Origin: UBA1181 sp045226255
Lineage (GTDB): Bacteria; Bacteroidota; Bacteroidia; Bacteroidales; Paludibacteraceae
Reading direction: 5' to 3'
Assembly (NCBI GenBank): GCA_045226255.1
Contig: JBGVCG010000033.1
Span: forward strand, 26,739-90,738
DNA: 64,000 nt
The notes beneath the pieces were generated by a model. It did no database searches. It had not been told where the DNA came from and saw nothing but the letters and a program-made list of their open reading frames with translations. A program made the position numbers and the translations under genes. Of this stretch, positions 54,201-61,827 are shown in pieces. The stretch's first letter is position 1, and the number at the start of each line of letters is the position of its first letter.

Positions 54201-57200
54201 TCGCTCAGTGGACAAGGTTGTCGTACATCGTCTCCGTTGATACGCTGACGGTTGGCGGACGTGCCACGACAGACTTCGAGAACCCTGTATTCTATGAGGA
54301 TACCATCATATTGACGGCTCAGCCTTCAGAAGGCTATCACTTCCTCTCTTGGAATGATGGAAATGCCACAAATCCTCGCACGGTTATTGTGACGAGTGAC
54401 TCTTCCTTCGCTCCTCTCTTCGAGGTGAATAGCCACATGCTCTATATCGTAAGCGATGGCGAGGTCAAGGATAGTTTCGCCATTGCATATGGTGATACGA
54501 TTACAGACACGCTGGTGACTCTTTCCTGGGAAAAGGTCGGCCATGACTTCGTGGGTTGGTCGCCTGAACTTCCTATCGTGGCGGGTGATTCTGACATGAC
54601 GGTTGAGGCGCAATGGACAAAGAAGATGTACATCGTTACCATTGATACCACGACGAATAGGGGTAGCTTTATCAACGACTTCGAAAACCCTGTCGCTTAT
54701 GGTTCTTACGTCACGACGGAAGCAGTGCCTGCTACAGGTTATCACTTCGTATCATGGTCGGATAACGTGACAACAAATCCACGTAGGTGTTATGTCTATA
54801 GGGATACCTTCTTCTCCGCTATCTTTGAGCCTAACCAATATTCGCTCTATGTGTTGAGTGAGGGGGATACCTTGCGTAGCATTCCTGTCCTCTATGGTGA
54901 CACAGTGACGGAGAGCCTAGTAGGAAGCTCACCGGAGAAGGTGGGTCATGACTTCGCTGGTTGGTTGCCTGAATTACCTCTTGTGGTGGATACGTCCGAC
55001 GTGACGATTGAGGCGCAATTCACGAGAAAGAACTTCATCTTTACGATTGATACACTGTATGAGAACGGTGGCGTATCCGTAGACTTCGAGAACCCTATCG
55101 CTTATGGTGATACGGTCACACTGACTGCTGAGCCTTCCGAAGGATACCACTTCGTCGCTTGGAACGATAGCGTGCAAACCAACCCTCGTCAGGTGGTGGT
55201 GGTGAGCGACACTTCGCTTACTCCTCTATTCGCAGTTAATCTGTATAACCTAACAATCCTTAGCGATGGAGATACGCTGAAACGCACCATCGTCTCCTAC
55301 GGAGATTCCATCATCGAATCTTCTCTAGGCGTCACACCAGAGAAGGTGGGTTACGATTTTGTGGGATGGCAACCTGAACTTCCTCTTGTGATGGGTGCGG
55401 CCGACCTGACAATCGAAGCTCAGTTCCAGCGCAAAACGTTTGAATTCACCTTCGACACCTTGCTGGAACATGGTACAATCATAACGGATTTCGAGAATCC
55501 TGTCTCCTATGGTGATGAGGTCACCCTAGAGGCTGTTCCTTCAGAAGGTTATCACTTCGTGGCATGGAATGACAGTGTGACGACCAATCCTCGCAAGATA
55601 GTGGTTGTAGGCGACACTTCGCTGACACCGATCTTCGCAGCGAACTTATATTACTTGATCGTCATGAACGAGGATACCATCGTGGAGACATTACCTGTTC
55701 ATTACGGTGACACGATTCAAGACTCCTTCGTAACGGTCGCTTTGGAAAAGGTGGGCCACGACTTCGCTGGTTGGCAGCCTTCACTTCCTATCACAGTGGA
55801 TACAGGTGATGTTACGATTGTAGCACAGTGGACGAAGAAAAAACTGGAGTTGTCAATCGACACGTTGTTTGAGAATGGTAGAATCATTCTCGACTTCGAA
55901 AACCCTGTCACATATGGTGATACCATCACACTGACAGCTGATCCGTATGAAGGCTACCACTTCTTCTCATGGGCGGATGGCGATTCGCTGAACCCTCGCT
56001 CGATTGTGGTAGTCAGCGACACCTCGTTGGAGCCAGTCTTCGTACCGAACACATATGTCTTCTCCGCATTGGTCGATGGTGACACGCTCTTGAAATTCAA
56101 GGTTGTTTATGGAGATTCCATCACCGACTCTCTGCTGAATGTGGTTCCGGAGAAGATCGGCCATGACTTCGCTGGCTGGTCTCCTACCCTCCCTATTAAG
56201 GTGGGTGCGGAGGATTTGTCCATCGAAGCACAATGGACCAAAAAGACATATCGCATCACTGTGAACGCAGGTGAGAATGGCAAAGTAGAACGCAAATTCA
56301 AGAACCCTGTCGCTTATGGAGACTCCATCGAGTTCTCCGCAATCCCAGACGAGGGCTTCCGGTTCAATGCATGGAATGACGGAGATCGCTCCAACCCTCG
56401 TAAGGTGAAGGTGACAAGCGATTCATCGTTTACCGCTTCCTTCTCTCCAAGAGTATACTATCTCACGGTTGTCAGTGACAATGACACGTTAGCGACTCTT
56501 CCATTCCATTTCAGGGATTCAGTCATGAGACAGAAGATAGATTCACTGCAGCCTGTCAAAGTGGGACATAATTTTGTAGACTGGAACGTTGAATTCCCTC
56601 TTACCATGGGCTCCCACGACACATCCGTCACCGCAATCTTCACGCCTAAGATCTTCTCAGTCATCACGAAGGTCAATGGTAATGTGGGCAAGGTGACAGG
56701 CGAAGGCGAATACCCTTATGGCACATTGGTGAACCTGCAGGCAATTCCTAACGCAGGGTTCCACTTCGTAAGCTGGGGAGATGGCGATACCGCTAAGGCA
56801 ATAAGCTTCTTTATCTCTTCGGATACAATTGTTTCCACCCTATTCGCTAAGGATATAGACGAGATGATGGTGGATACCCTGATCATCCCGGCATTCGGTT
56901 ATTGCCCGAATACAGAGGATGTCATCCGCTACTCATTGTTGAACTCCGAGGCTCCTTCCGAATATAAGATCGTCTTCAGCGAGGAGGCGAAGGCGGCAGG
57001 ATTCGTCGATGTTGACTTCACGAAGATCGATGCGGATAATGAGGTGAAGATCGTGATCCCTGACTGCCCGGCTGATGTTTATCGAGCTAGCATCCAGTTT
57101 AAGAATAAGATTAATTCTGTGACACCGTTCTTCGATATTGATCTGAGGGTGAACCTCTCTAACGATTATATATTGGACATTTGGCAGGATGTTGTCTCTG

Positions 57201-57610
57201 TCGTCAATACGGAGAACATCTTCCGTGAGTACCAATGGTACCACGACGATGTGAAGGTCGGCGGTGCTACTTCCCCTTATTATTGCGAGAAGAAGGGATT
57301 GTCGGGTAGCTACTATCTGGAAGCTGTCACGTCGGATGGCCGCCAATTGCGTACCTGCAAGAAGTGGTTCGACAATGCTACGAATACTACACTCTCCGTC
57401 TATCCTAATCCAACCTCCGACAAAGCGACGGTTGAGTTGAGCGTGGACAATGGTGCCACCCATAGCCTGACCGTGACGAACACTTCGGGCGTTGTGGTCT
57501 TGAACTCTTCGTTCGTAGGACGTAAGACGCAGATAGACCTCCGGAGTTTCGCTCCAGGAGCGTATATCGTCGAAGTGGATGGACTGACGGTGAAGGAGAT
57601 TAAGAAATAA
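45272..57610 (+). CDS. Giant multi-domain T9SS-exported surface adhesin
   Basis: About 4112 residues from the ATG at 45272 (the ATG at 45305 is an alternative that gives a cleaner signal peptide, 'LLQVEGICLTAVLFSLLI'). Layout by DNA position: an N-terminal region of unknown fold to ~47.5 kb; a cadherin-like/tandem-95 module ('TGNVLNNDADVDGDALTVLG') and two related Ig-like modules at 47.56-48.5 kb; about 15 YDG/MBG-type domains ('KTYDGSNVATV', 'YDGTPL') at 48.75-53.2 kb; about eight ~402-base units pairing an InlB-type repeat ('PEKVGHDFAGW.PELP') with a bacterial-repeat module ('YGDTVTLTAEPSEGYHF') at 53.4-56.85 kb; a further beta domain; and a T9SS sorting domain ('LSVYPNPTSDKATVELS') at the end. 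No catalytic motif was seen, so it is probably an adhesin or stalk. The next gene follows after 49 bases. Confidence 0.9.
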   Translation: MKQGMCIKDKIMVKRLLQVEGICLTAVLFSLLINIQFVRADGSKDMYPADYFERYAAAGVDATNAGSYRACLMSGIPTGSDPNLASPFPTNGTLKVYAKEGEHIYMASSAMVMKNTTTKESYGRIVWRAPDGTTGRVENIRRGGLIANRAEELAGPNINGSTSGYDAYKITVGAGQEGVWEIDFIGTTTTMNFSTETPSRHKINDWTEDVNRPYINAFDVSVSNVDDNAFIKGRVYANVLNLMMPSTHNNVSFSCQWYTTFYVLTNTGYLYEVKPNGQNGHFSTFFANNKGVQTDPLGWITDNSDYSSSLAVSCYGGFASYKSMDCNVSSNNRFQDSKVATYDPRRPDMALTRIVDGEEKTVDDITHKIFFCIPSSDMPAYARAVYGSKVDSTWLLTNLNAEDAPLISNLSLVGKESRLPGVLGPEGVDIFFEANASGDYLIEMVFGPGYTNRIFSGYCEKGENVIDWDGLDGNGKRVPVVNVSLAGKLKSAEIHFPFFDLESNKNGFSLNQLNAEWTAVERDTIYWDDSSLSGVGSLAAGEDPLQMTAGTSSPGHKWLYDRGSNRGDRRIIDTWTFAQGASRGTQNLSAYSRYIDLGILSVLADTTVAHVGETVSYTLEVVNKAGGKMEYKGDSVIVDSDADSASVGVWFPRGGFVTTSVELLDSDDPTCRVARQPSSSEFGLGFISLKNGKRATLRVSGYATSALAHNYIQPIGFIMRPGDFFEVDAKNLASDGMPLNPLNEYEGIENDNVMWVNKPIFLLNSAPESAANDTVVPAGRSVTGNVLNNDADVDGDALTVLGYMVNGELRPLGDPLTITKEGLECGVFTLNEDGSYSFTANGSYDGMVPDIYYGISDGFTGNSSYEGEDLIPGMDTSRINIQVLPNHFPTVTPTSVSISRSGSRTWLPIIVHDEDGDPLTLTLSGEDAALYEVIGDSVYYVGEPVSVETISHFNLTVDDAVRTPVVVPITVTIRVNQAPTLSPDTVTIFAEYQKTKDYLIPVVFSDPDGDAVSVVDIESSVRSYFALQDGNLYFKGTETNTRVVKITTYPLTITLRDEQGDTAKLPLTVYVNVKRTTVIESNANAQADDIYYGEPLSDAIVYSADCSGTWSIRDSVLGVVGLDQVLPAGPHSLSFMFTPSEDGYRAEIVDHVQFNVLPRPIVLKSGTEEKVYDGEVFSEPSVSVVSGSWVGTDSFTYSNYATLTSADTVENTFSYTAVAGTSLSNYNVSVQYGSLIVTPRPITLSSASATKAFDGTPLTETSVSVTSGSLVGADAFVYSDFASITEVGEVDNTFNVTPAPGVTLSNYTVTLEYGKLTIEPFVWTGDYDINLSETSYLYDGTAHQPSASITAQGYTLDESFINVRYEDNVNAGDSAMVIVSPKENSGVVFKSDTAFFSITKRNIVIKSSSCEQVYDGSVLTCHSIESVTGDGMADGESYTPEYTASLQDVGQVDNEFTVDINTRNYNVTLEYGDLKVSPRPVMLTSADVVLSDNSFVYDGEEHCPTASITAEGIAMELDRDYTIECTNNVQVGNHTAVASVKMVTGGNFDFGDYDATFSIEPAVITITDRSVASKTYDGSNVATVTLNSFSGVMPGEDVNVEASALFADANAGTGKDVEITYTLVGQDKDNYRLDMEHETFAGGEISPLEVVLSWNGGPAFLYDGTLKHVDASVTNMVGTDHVNVLSYENNEATAIGDYVAKALSLDDNNYKLPDDATFSWSIQPDFVKADMTLENVPYTYDQTTHEPNVTVKVGDVVLTDADYSVSYKDNVYAGDSAMAIVSRKAGCIYFFDTDTLYFSIAKRNVTFRSESCQKVYSGTPLTCETASAVDPSDILPGDTYTVTFTGYQTNVGVSDNTFVVTFNKDNYTVNYLYGSLTVEPMSIEITPSDISWNDTVFVYDGQPHCPTAVITVDGRVLDPTSDYKILCTNNVKVGNDVAHIAVRSMDGGNFIFTDYEVNFSIEPAVISITDSTVYEKTYDGGNAATVVVNGVSFKAPGDSIMVTTSAKFNNGTAGTYKTVNIDYSLVGPDRENYRLAYDHAVYTEGVINPREIDLAWSSPDTFVYDGLKHGVSAQVVTNVHVSSPGVVRGYVNDSASAAGVYVARARGLSNRNFKLPENDSLVWVILPKGLDSSAFKLQESSITYDAMPHPATFVPDSSLQFVEGVDYSIYYRYVGSEGASIWTGFSPMNAGIYEIKVAVHSPNYEQTELTGWQMMIDRAPVSVVPSVTQSKVYNRLTDAEVSVESISGVFSGEDVKVLAVAQYDTFTTNASSIRVVYHLAGEDTANYFLQDTDYTTDGVILPLELTVEGTTVLDKSYDGNVNAVVAVGTLPSVISPDEVVVSASSALFASDTIGNGTDVYVTYRLSGKDAANYTVKPDTIKGNILEPPVSFVWEVKDTIYGEAIVGQNPKVEVEHTLDGNVTYFVDGLPVDTGYIIPAGTHTLLAQFSNESGFSIPSGGNSIRVSKKHLTLDAYDINPNKVYDATDSVLSLRTDSLLVGIVGQDDVRLSSLTARYESAQVGTNKDIIVSFSLAGADTSNYGIEDEHLRGEIKVRDVKLAAGDSSKVYDGTPLVYDSVTIIGDGFIEGDLLSIHATGTITEPGHVLNKVVFQFANDSVENNYHILLARGFLVITKIPQEAPVLTSVDESISGFNDGKILGLTTSMEMRGENDSTFTMVSRVDSLYAPGTYYVRFPELQYYDASDETEVIINPGPGEFVVEVSSSDTTKGVAEGSGTYLYGSQVSINAVADTGYHFVAWNDTITENPFSFVLTGDTSFVASFAPNSYMLYAMDGGVVVDSLSALFGDTVAESMLNVTLFREGYDFQGWTPSFPIVMGAADISVEAIWKQQMFLVDVDSLSERGKVLTDFENSVAYGDTIALTAVPSEGYHFVAWNNGETANPYNVLVKSDTSFSALYEPNTHMLYVISDNITLDSFPIVFGDTVREEMLNVPDAKVGYQFSGWSPALPLTVGDSDMKVIAQWTRLSYIVSVDTLTVGGRATTDFENPVFYEDTIILTAQPSEGYHFLSWNDGNATNPRTVIVTSDSSFAPLFEVNSHMLYIVSDGEVKDSFAIAYGDTITDTLVTLSWEKVGHDFVGWSPELPIVAGDSDMTVEAQWTKKMYIVTIDTTTNRGSFINDFENPVAYGSYVTTEAVPATGYHFVSWSDNVTTNPRRCYVYRDTFFSAIFEPNQYSLYVLSEGDTLRSIPVLYGDTVTESLVGSSPEKVGHDFAGWLPELPLVVDTSDVTIEAQFTRKNFIFTIDTLYENGGVSVDFENPIAYGDTVTLTAEPSEGYHFVAWNDSVQTNPRQVVVVSDTSLTPLFAVNLYNLTILSDGDTLKRTIVSYGDSIIESSLGVTPEKVGYDFVGWQPELPLVMGAADLTIEAQFQRKTFEFTFDTLLEHGTIITDFENPVSYGDEVTLEAVPSEGYHFVAWNDSVTTNPRKIVVVGDTSLTPIFAANLYYLIVMNEDTIVETLPVHYGDTIQDSFVTVALEKVGHDFAGWQPSLPITVDTGDVTIVAQWTKKKLELSIDTLFENGRIILDFENPVTYGDTITLTADPYEGYHFFSWADGDSLNPRSIVVVSDTSLEPVFVPNTYVFSALVDGDTLLKFKVVYGDSITDSLLNVVPEKIGHDFAGWSPTLPIKVGAEDLSIEAQWTKKTYRITVNAGENGKVERKFKNPVAYGDSIEFSAIPDEGFRFNAWNDGDRSNPRKVKVTSDSSFTASFSPRVYYLTVVSDNDTLATLPFHFRDSVMRQKIDSLQPVKVGHNFVDWNVEFPLTMGSHDTSVTAIFTPKIFSVITKVNGNVGKVTGEGEYPYGTLVNLQAIPNAGFHFVSWGDGDTAKAISFFISSDTIVSTLFAKDIDEMMVDTLIIPAFGYCPNTEDVIRYSLLNSEAPSEYKIVFSEEAKAAGFVDVDFTKIDADNEVKIVIPDCPADVYRASIQFKNKINSVTPFFDIDLRVNLSNDYILDIWQDVVSVVNTENIFREYQWYHDDVKVGGATSPYYCEKKGLSGSYYLEAVTSDGRQLRTCKKWFDNATNTTLSVYPNPTSDKATVELSVDNGATHSLTVTNTSGVVVLNSSFVGRKTQIDLRSFAPGAYIVEVDGLTVKEIKK

Positions 57611-57659
57611 CGGGCGACTGGCTTTGCCCGCATGAGTTTGAACGTAACGATATTGAGAT

Positions 57660-59024
57660 ATGAGCATGAGAAAGGGATTGATATTATTGGGGTTGCTTAC
57701 GTTGTCGCTGATGACGCCGCAGGCTCAGCTTTACGATCACTACTTGGATTTGACCGTGGGTGGAGGATTACATTCCATCCAGTTCTCGCCTAAGGGGGGT
57801 GAGTTCACCCCTGGTACAGGTGCGGAGGTGAAAGCGGGGTATCGTCGTACCATTGATGAGCATTGGAGCATGGGTATTGGCCTAGGCTTTAGTTGGTATA
57901 ATGCCCGATCTTTTTATGAGGACTATCGCATTGCCCGTGCGGCTGTCGATGCTCAGAACGGTGAACCGTACGAATATAGGGTCATCTTCACTGATTGGCG
58001 GGAAAAGCAACATCTGGTGAACCTCGAAATCCCTGTGGCTGCTTACTACCAACAACCAATCAGTCAGCTCTGGAACTTCCTGGGTAGTGCAGGCGTGAAA
58101 TTCTTCGCCCCAATCTCTAATCATTACGAAATCCTGGACGGTACAATGGAGACTAAGGGTTATTTCCAACGTCTGACGAATGTCGAATACGAGAATCTGC
58201 CTCAACATGGCTTCTTCTCCAAGGACAACGCCGAAGGGGAGGCCTCCCTACGCAAGTTCGGCGCTGGCGTCTTCGCCGATGCGGGCCTGCTCCGTTCGTT
58301 CAAGCATAGTGATATGAGCCTATACATGGGTCTCTATTTCAACTTCGGTGTGACAAATCTCTCCAAATCATACACGACTTCTCTCTTCGACGGAGAATCA
58401 TATCCGGGTGTGCTCTCCTCCGACAGGGTGGAGAAGGCTCATCTGATGGCTGCAGGTCTCAAGGTGGGTATCACATTTGGTCTGCCTCGTGTCTATCCAT
58501 TGCCTGAAATGCAGCATGAGGGTGTCATCGAAGAGGACGAGGATTATGCGGTCAGGGATGCCGAAATCGAACACTTCGAACGAAGCGAGGTGGAGGATGT
58601 ACTCCGTATCGCCCGCCGTCTCGCCCAAGAGGAGGAGGAGCGTAAAGCTCGCGCATTGGCTGACGTGAAGAAGGTGGTCAACTGGTTGAATAAAAACGTG
58701 AAAGTGGAGTTCAAACTGGGTGAGGCCATGGTGGAAGTAAACGATGAGATTCAGTCTTACATCAATGATTTGACATATTACATCAAGAATACCCCAGGGC
58801 GTAAGATCGTCATATGGGGACATACCTGCAATCTGGGTAAGGAGGCGAAGAATATCGAATTGGGTATGCAACGTGCGGAAGCAATGCGTAAACTGTTGAT
58901 CCAAGCGGGCTGTCCAATGAATCGTGTGATGGCGAGAAGCAAGGGATCTTCCGAGCCATTGGTGCCTAACACGAGCGAGGCAAACCGCCGAATGAATAGA
59001 CGTATCGAAATTATCATCAAGTAA
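57660..59024 (+). CDS. OmpA-family outer-membrane protein with N-terminal barrel
   Basis: 454 residues. Signal peptide ('GLILLGLLTLSLMTPQAQ', ~6-23), a beta-barrel-like region (~30-285: 'LTVGGGLHSIQFSP', 'WSMGIGLGFSWYN', 'MSLYMGLYFNFGVTN'), an acidic linker with a coiled-coil-like stretch ('AQEEEERKARALADVKKVVNWL') and a C-terminal OmpA domain (~344-454: 'VIWGHTCNLGKEAKNIELGMQRAEAMRKLL', 'NRRMNRRIEIII') that binds peptidoglycan. The barrel-plus-OmpA plan is that of envelope-tethering proteins. As the gene directly behind a giant T9SS substrate, it may help display it; this is inference. Start at 57660 or the ATG at 57666. Confidence 0.85.
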   Translation: MSMRKGLILLGLLTLSLMTPQAQLYDHYLDLTVGGGLHSIQFSPKGGEFTPGTGAEVKAGYRRTIDEHWSMGIGLGFSWYNARSFYEDYRIARAAVDAQNGEPYEYRVIFTDWREKQHLVNLEIPVAAYYQQPISQLWNFLGSAGVKFFAPISNHYEILDGTMETKGYFQRLTNVEYENLPQHGFFSKDNAEGEASLRKFGAGVFADAGLLRSFKHSDMSLYMGLYFNFGVTNLSKSYTTSLFDGESYPGVLSSDRVEKAHLMAAGLKVGITFGLPRVYPLPEMQHEGVIEEDEDYAVRDAEIEHFERSEVEDVLRIARRLAQEEEERKARALADVKKVVNWLNKNVKVEFKLGEAMVEVNDEIQSYINDLTYYIKNTPGRKIVIWGHTCNLGKEAKNIELGMQRAEAMRKLLIQAGCPMNRVMARSKGSSEPLVPNTSEANRRMNRRIEIIIK

Positions 59025-59758
59025 TGGAGGAGGGGCGGAATCGGACTCTCGGAGGCGTTGTGAAACAGTTCTTGCTTCGATGGTGGTTCTGCTTCCCGTT
59101 GCTTGGGATATTGTCCCTGATATTGTCCTTCTATGCTTTTACTCGGGTCCCATCTTTCCTTGATAACGTCTGCGCAATATTGCTGATTATCTCTTTAATC
59201 ACTACGCTTTCGTCATGGGTTGTGTTGCTGATGTGCCGTAAATGGTGGCGGGCAGTACTCTCCGTCGTGGTGACGCTGGTCACATGGCCGTATCTTTTAT
59301 CCATGGCCTCTTTTGCAGCCATATCTGCTCCTGATGGATTCGGTGAGGAACATAAAATTCCTGACGACCTCGCCTATGAGTTGCCCTCTGATTCGGGAGA
59401 GGTGATCGCCTCTGACACAAGCACTTACCTACAGGTGTCGGGAGCAGCGGGAAGCTATTGCTATTCATTCTACTACACAGGACTACCCGCCGGAAAAATC
59501 TTCCTGAAGTGTTTTGAGGCAACGGAGGACATCCCTTTGTCGGAGGATCGTATCCCTGAACGTTCGGCTGTTTCGATAGGTTCCACAGAGGGTTTTCCCT
59601 TCCATCAGATAGTTGACCACCAATGTTTCACCATTTATGAAGGCGATTACGAAGACTACTATGCCGCTCGTATGGAGGTTTGGTTCAGGGACTCGCTGAG
59701 CGGTGCGGAACGTAAACTGACAGAAAAGGTCTATCGGGTTGAAGGATGGATGAGGTAG
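59024..59758 (+). CDS. Membrane protein of unknown function
   Basis: 244 residues. Its ATG overlaps the OmpA-family stop by one base (TAATG), so it is translationally coupled to it. Three hydrophobic helices (~13-35, ~43-66, ~72-95: 'FPLLGILSLILSFYAF', 'VCAILLIISLITTLSSWVVLLMC', 'AVLSVVVTLVTWPYLLSM') precede a ~150-residue extracytoplasmic-looking domain with many acidic and aromatic residues ('YCYSFYYTGLPAGKIFLKCFEATEDIPLSEDR'). I recognise no family. The context suggests a role with the adhesin and OmpA protein. Confidence 0.75.
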   Translation: MEEGRNRTLGGVVKQFLLRWWFCFPLLGILSLILSFYAFTRVPSFLDNVCAILLIISLITTLSSWVVLLMCRKWWRAVLSVVVTLVTWPYLLSMASFAAISAPDGFGEEHKIPDDLAYELPSDSGEVIASDTSTYLQVSGAAGSYCYSFYYTGLPAGKIFLKCFEATEDIPLSEDRIPERSAVSIGSTEGFPFHQIVDHQCFTIYEGDYEDYYAARMEVWFRDSLSGAERKLTEKVYRVEGWMR

Positions 59759-59783
59759 GATTATTGCATCCCTAATGAATTGG

Positions 59784-60599
59784 TTATCGGTATTCCAACA
59801 TTGGATTATACATCATGATCGCATTGTTCTCCGCCACCAATATTTCTTGCGTTTCATTGGTTGAGAGGTTGGTGATGCGTTTCCAGATGCGATTGTGACG
59901 GGTGTAGCCTCCCCATGGCTGGAACTCGAATCGGTGGTCGGTCTCAAATATCTCGTATTTCTCCGTTGGCGGACAATCTGCTGTGATAGAGCCGTGTAGA
60001 TACTCATCGTCGAGGTGTAGATTAATCTTGAATGTTGTGCTTGTATTATTCTTGAGCTGCAAGTCGATGTAGTTGTAGGCTAATGTGGCACCGCAGGCGA
60101 AAGGAGTCGTGCGGTTTGAATCGGGGAACACATCGAAGCTATGTCTCCATCGCTCTGTGATGTCAAGCGGCGTGTGTAGGGCCATCCAGTAGATGAGGTT
60201 GCCCAGTTGGCAGAGCCCTCCGCCTGTTCCGGTCGAGACCTTCCCGTTGTGTATCATCATTCCCTCCAGATAGCCTTTCCGCTTGGTGGGACGACCCACT
60301 AACCTCCAAATCGAGAAGGTTTCGTTGGGGCGGATCAGAATGCCGTCCAGGTGTGAGATGGCTATCCTCAGATTGGTTACTTTGTTGTGTTGTAACTGCA
60401 TATCCACATCCTTGAGTTTCCTAAGCAAGGGTGATTTGTGGATGATATAGGCGTACTTTAATGTCCCCTCGCTGCGCTTTTTGGCATACTTCACTGAGGA
60501 GAAGTGCCACTTGAGAAAGCGTTTCGCAATGTAAAACTCCTTGCCGAGCATCCGGCGAAGCTTACTACGTTGCAATGGTTTTTCTACCGGTGTGTTCAT
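59784..60599 (-). CDS. VanW family protein
   Basis: 271 residues from the ATG at 60599, the first that gives the family N-terminus; an upstream in-frame ATG at 60659 would run through a terminator hairpin. The VanW core is clear: 'ISHLDGILIRPNETFSIWRLVGRPTKRKGYLEGMM', 'GTGGGLCQLGNLIYWMALHTPL' and 'DLQLKNNTSTTFKINLHL'. VanW was named from vancomycin gene clusters, but the family's activity is unknown and most members, as here, lie outside any resistance locus. It is convergent with the preceding membrane-protein gene (25-base gap). Confidence 0.9.
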   Translation of the reverse strand: MNTPVEKPLQRSKLRRMLGKEFYIAKRFLKWHFSSVKYAKKRSEGTLKYAYIIHKSPLLRKLKDVDMQLQHNKVTNLRIAISHLDGILIRPNETFSIWRLVGRPTKRKGYLEGMMIHNGKVSTGTGGGLCQLGNLIYWMALHTPLDITERWRHSFDVFPDSNRTTPFACGATLAYNYIDLQLKNNTSTTFKINLHLDDEYLHGSITADCPPTEKYEIFETDHRFEFQPWGGYTRHNRIWKRITNLSTNETQEILVAENNAIMMYNPMLEYR

Positions 60600-60622
60600 G
60601 GTACAAGTTTGTTTTAGGGGTA

Positions 60623-60661
60623 ATAAAAAAAGAATGGTTGTATGTTTCCACACAACCATTC
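60623..60661 (-). terminator. Terminator of asd
   Basis: GAATGGTTGT and ACAACCATTC form a perfect 10-bp stem; the minus strand continues with seven U residues. It lies 16 bases after the asd stop. Confidence 0.85.
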
Positions 60662-60676
60662 CCCTATGACGGTCAA

Positions 60677-61687
60677 TTATTTTACGTTTCCTACCTTGAT
60701 GAGGTATTCAGCGATTTGTACAGCGTTCAAAGCGGCGCCTTTCTTGATTTGGTCGCCCACGATCCAGAAGGTCAAGCCGTTCTCGTTCGCCAAGTCCTTG
60801 CGTACACGGCCTACGTAAACATCGTCCTTGCCTGCCAAGAAGAGAGGCATTGGATATTTCTTGTTAGCTGGATCATCCATCAATTGCAGACCCTCACCCT
60901 CAGCGAAGGCTTTTTGCGCTTGCTCCACGCTGATTGGCTTCTCTGTCTCAACCCAGATGGACTCTGAGTGGGAGCGGAGGGATGGCACGCGTACACACAT
61001 AGCTGAGCAGTTCACGTCGCTGTGCATGATCTTCTTCGTCTCGTTGAACATCTTCATCTCCTCTTTCGTATATCCGTTGTCGGTGAAGACATCGATTTGA
61101 GGGATCACGTTGTATGCCAATTGGTACGCGAACTTATTGACAGTGACAGGCTTGTTGTCCAACACTTCCCTGTACTGTTGCTCCAACTCCGCCATGGCAG
61201 CCGCACCTGCACCGCTGGCAGCTTGGTAGCTGGCGATGTGGATACGTTTGATGTGGCTGATCTTCTCGAGTGGTTGCAAAGCCACTACCATCATGATGGT
61301 GGTGCAGTTAGGGTTGGCGATGATGCCACGTGGACGGTTGAGTGCGTCTTCCGCATTGCACTCAGGCACAACCAACGGAACGTCCTTGTCCATGCGGAAT
61401 GCGCTGGAGTTGTCAATCATCACGGCACCGTACTTAGTGATGTCCTCGGCGAACTCTTTCGAGATGCTGGCTCCTGCGGAAGTGAAGGCGATGTCCACAC
61501 CCTTGAAGTCGTCATTGTGCTTCAACTCCTTGACGGTGTATTGCTTGCCTTTGAATTCGTATGTGCGTCCTGCACTTCTTGACGATCCGAACAGTACTAA
61601 GTCATCCAACGGGAAATTACGTTCTGCTAATACGCGGAGGAATTCCTGTCCCACTGCGCCGCTTGTTCCAACGATTGCTACTCTCAT
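60677..61687 (-). CDS. asd: Aspartate-semialdehyde dehydrogenase
   Basis: 336 residues. The NADP-binding loop 'VAIVGTSGAVGQEFLRVL' at the N-terminus, 'GSSRSAG', the catalytic Cys in 'IANPNCTTI' (~129) and the substrate-binding His region 'RVPSLRSHSESIWVE' (~235-250) are intact. It reduces aspartyl phosphate to the semialdehyde, feeding lysine/diaminopimelate, threonine and methionine synthesis. It has a ~75-base leader with the hairpin AGAGGATG/CATCCCTCT and a TATCTTTG promoter box; the leader is too short for a lysine riboswitch. Confidence 0.96.
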   Translation of the reverse strand: MRVAIVGTSGAVGQEFLRVLAERNFPLDDLVLFGSSRSAGRTYEFKGKQYTVKELKHNDDFKGVDIAFTSAGASISKEFAEDITKYGAVMIDNSSAFRMDKDVPLVVPECNAEDALNRPRGIIANPNCTTIMMVVALQPLEKISHIKRIHIASYQAASGAGAAAMAELEQQYREVLDNKPVTVNKFAYQLAYNVIPQIDVFTDNGYTKEEMKMFNETKKIMHSDVNCSAMCVRVPSLRSHSESIWVETEKPISVEQAQKAFAEGEGLQLMDDPANKKYPMPLFLAGKDDVYVGRVRKDLANENGLTFWIVGDQIKKGAALNAVQIAEYLIKVGNVK

Positions 61688-61770
61688 TTTTCTTCTGTAA
61701 TTTTATATGAATTTTCTCAATATTTTATACTTTTGCGAGAGGGATGTGTTTGCCATCCTCTAATCTTCTG

Positions 61771-61778
61771 CAAAGATA
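61771..61778 (-). promoter_or_regulatory. -7 promoter element for asd
   Basis: Minus-strand TATCTTTG, an exact consensus -7 box about 84 bases before the ATG. Confidence 0.45.
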
Positions 61779-61827
61779 ATTTGTTTGCGGTTTACTTGTA
61801 GTAATTAATTATAAAAGTTATTGTTGA

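Noticed and set aside
59784..60599. Vancomycin resistance gene
   Set aside because: The family name VanW is historical; no vanA/B-type ligase, vanH or vanX is nearby.
61688..61770. Lysine riboswitch in front of asd
   Set aside because: The leader is only about 75-85 bases with a single small hairpin; the known lysine riboswitch is much longer.
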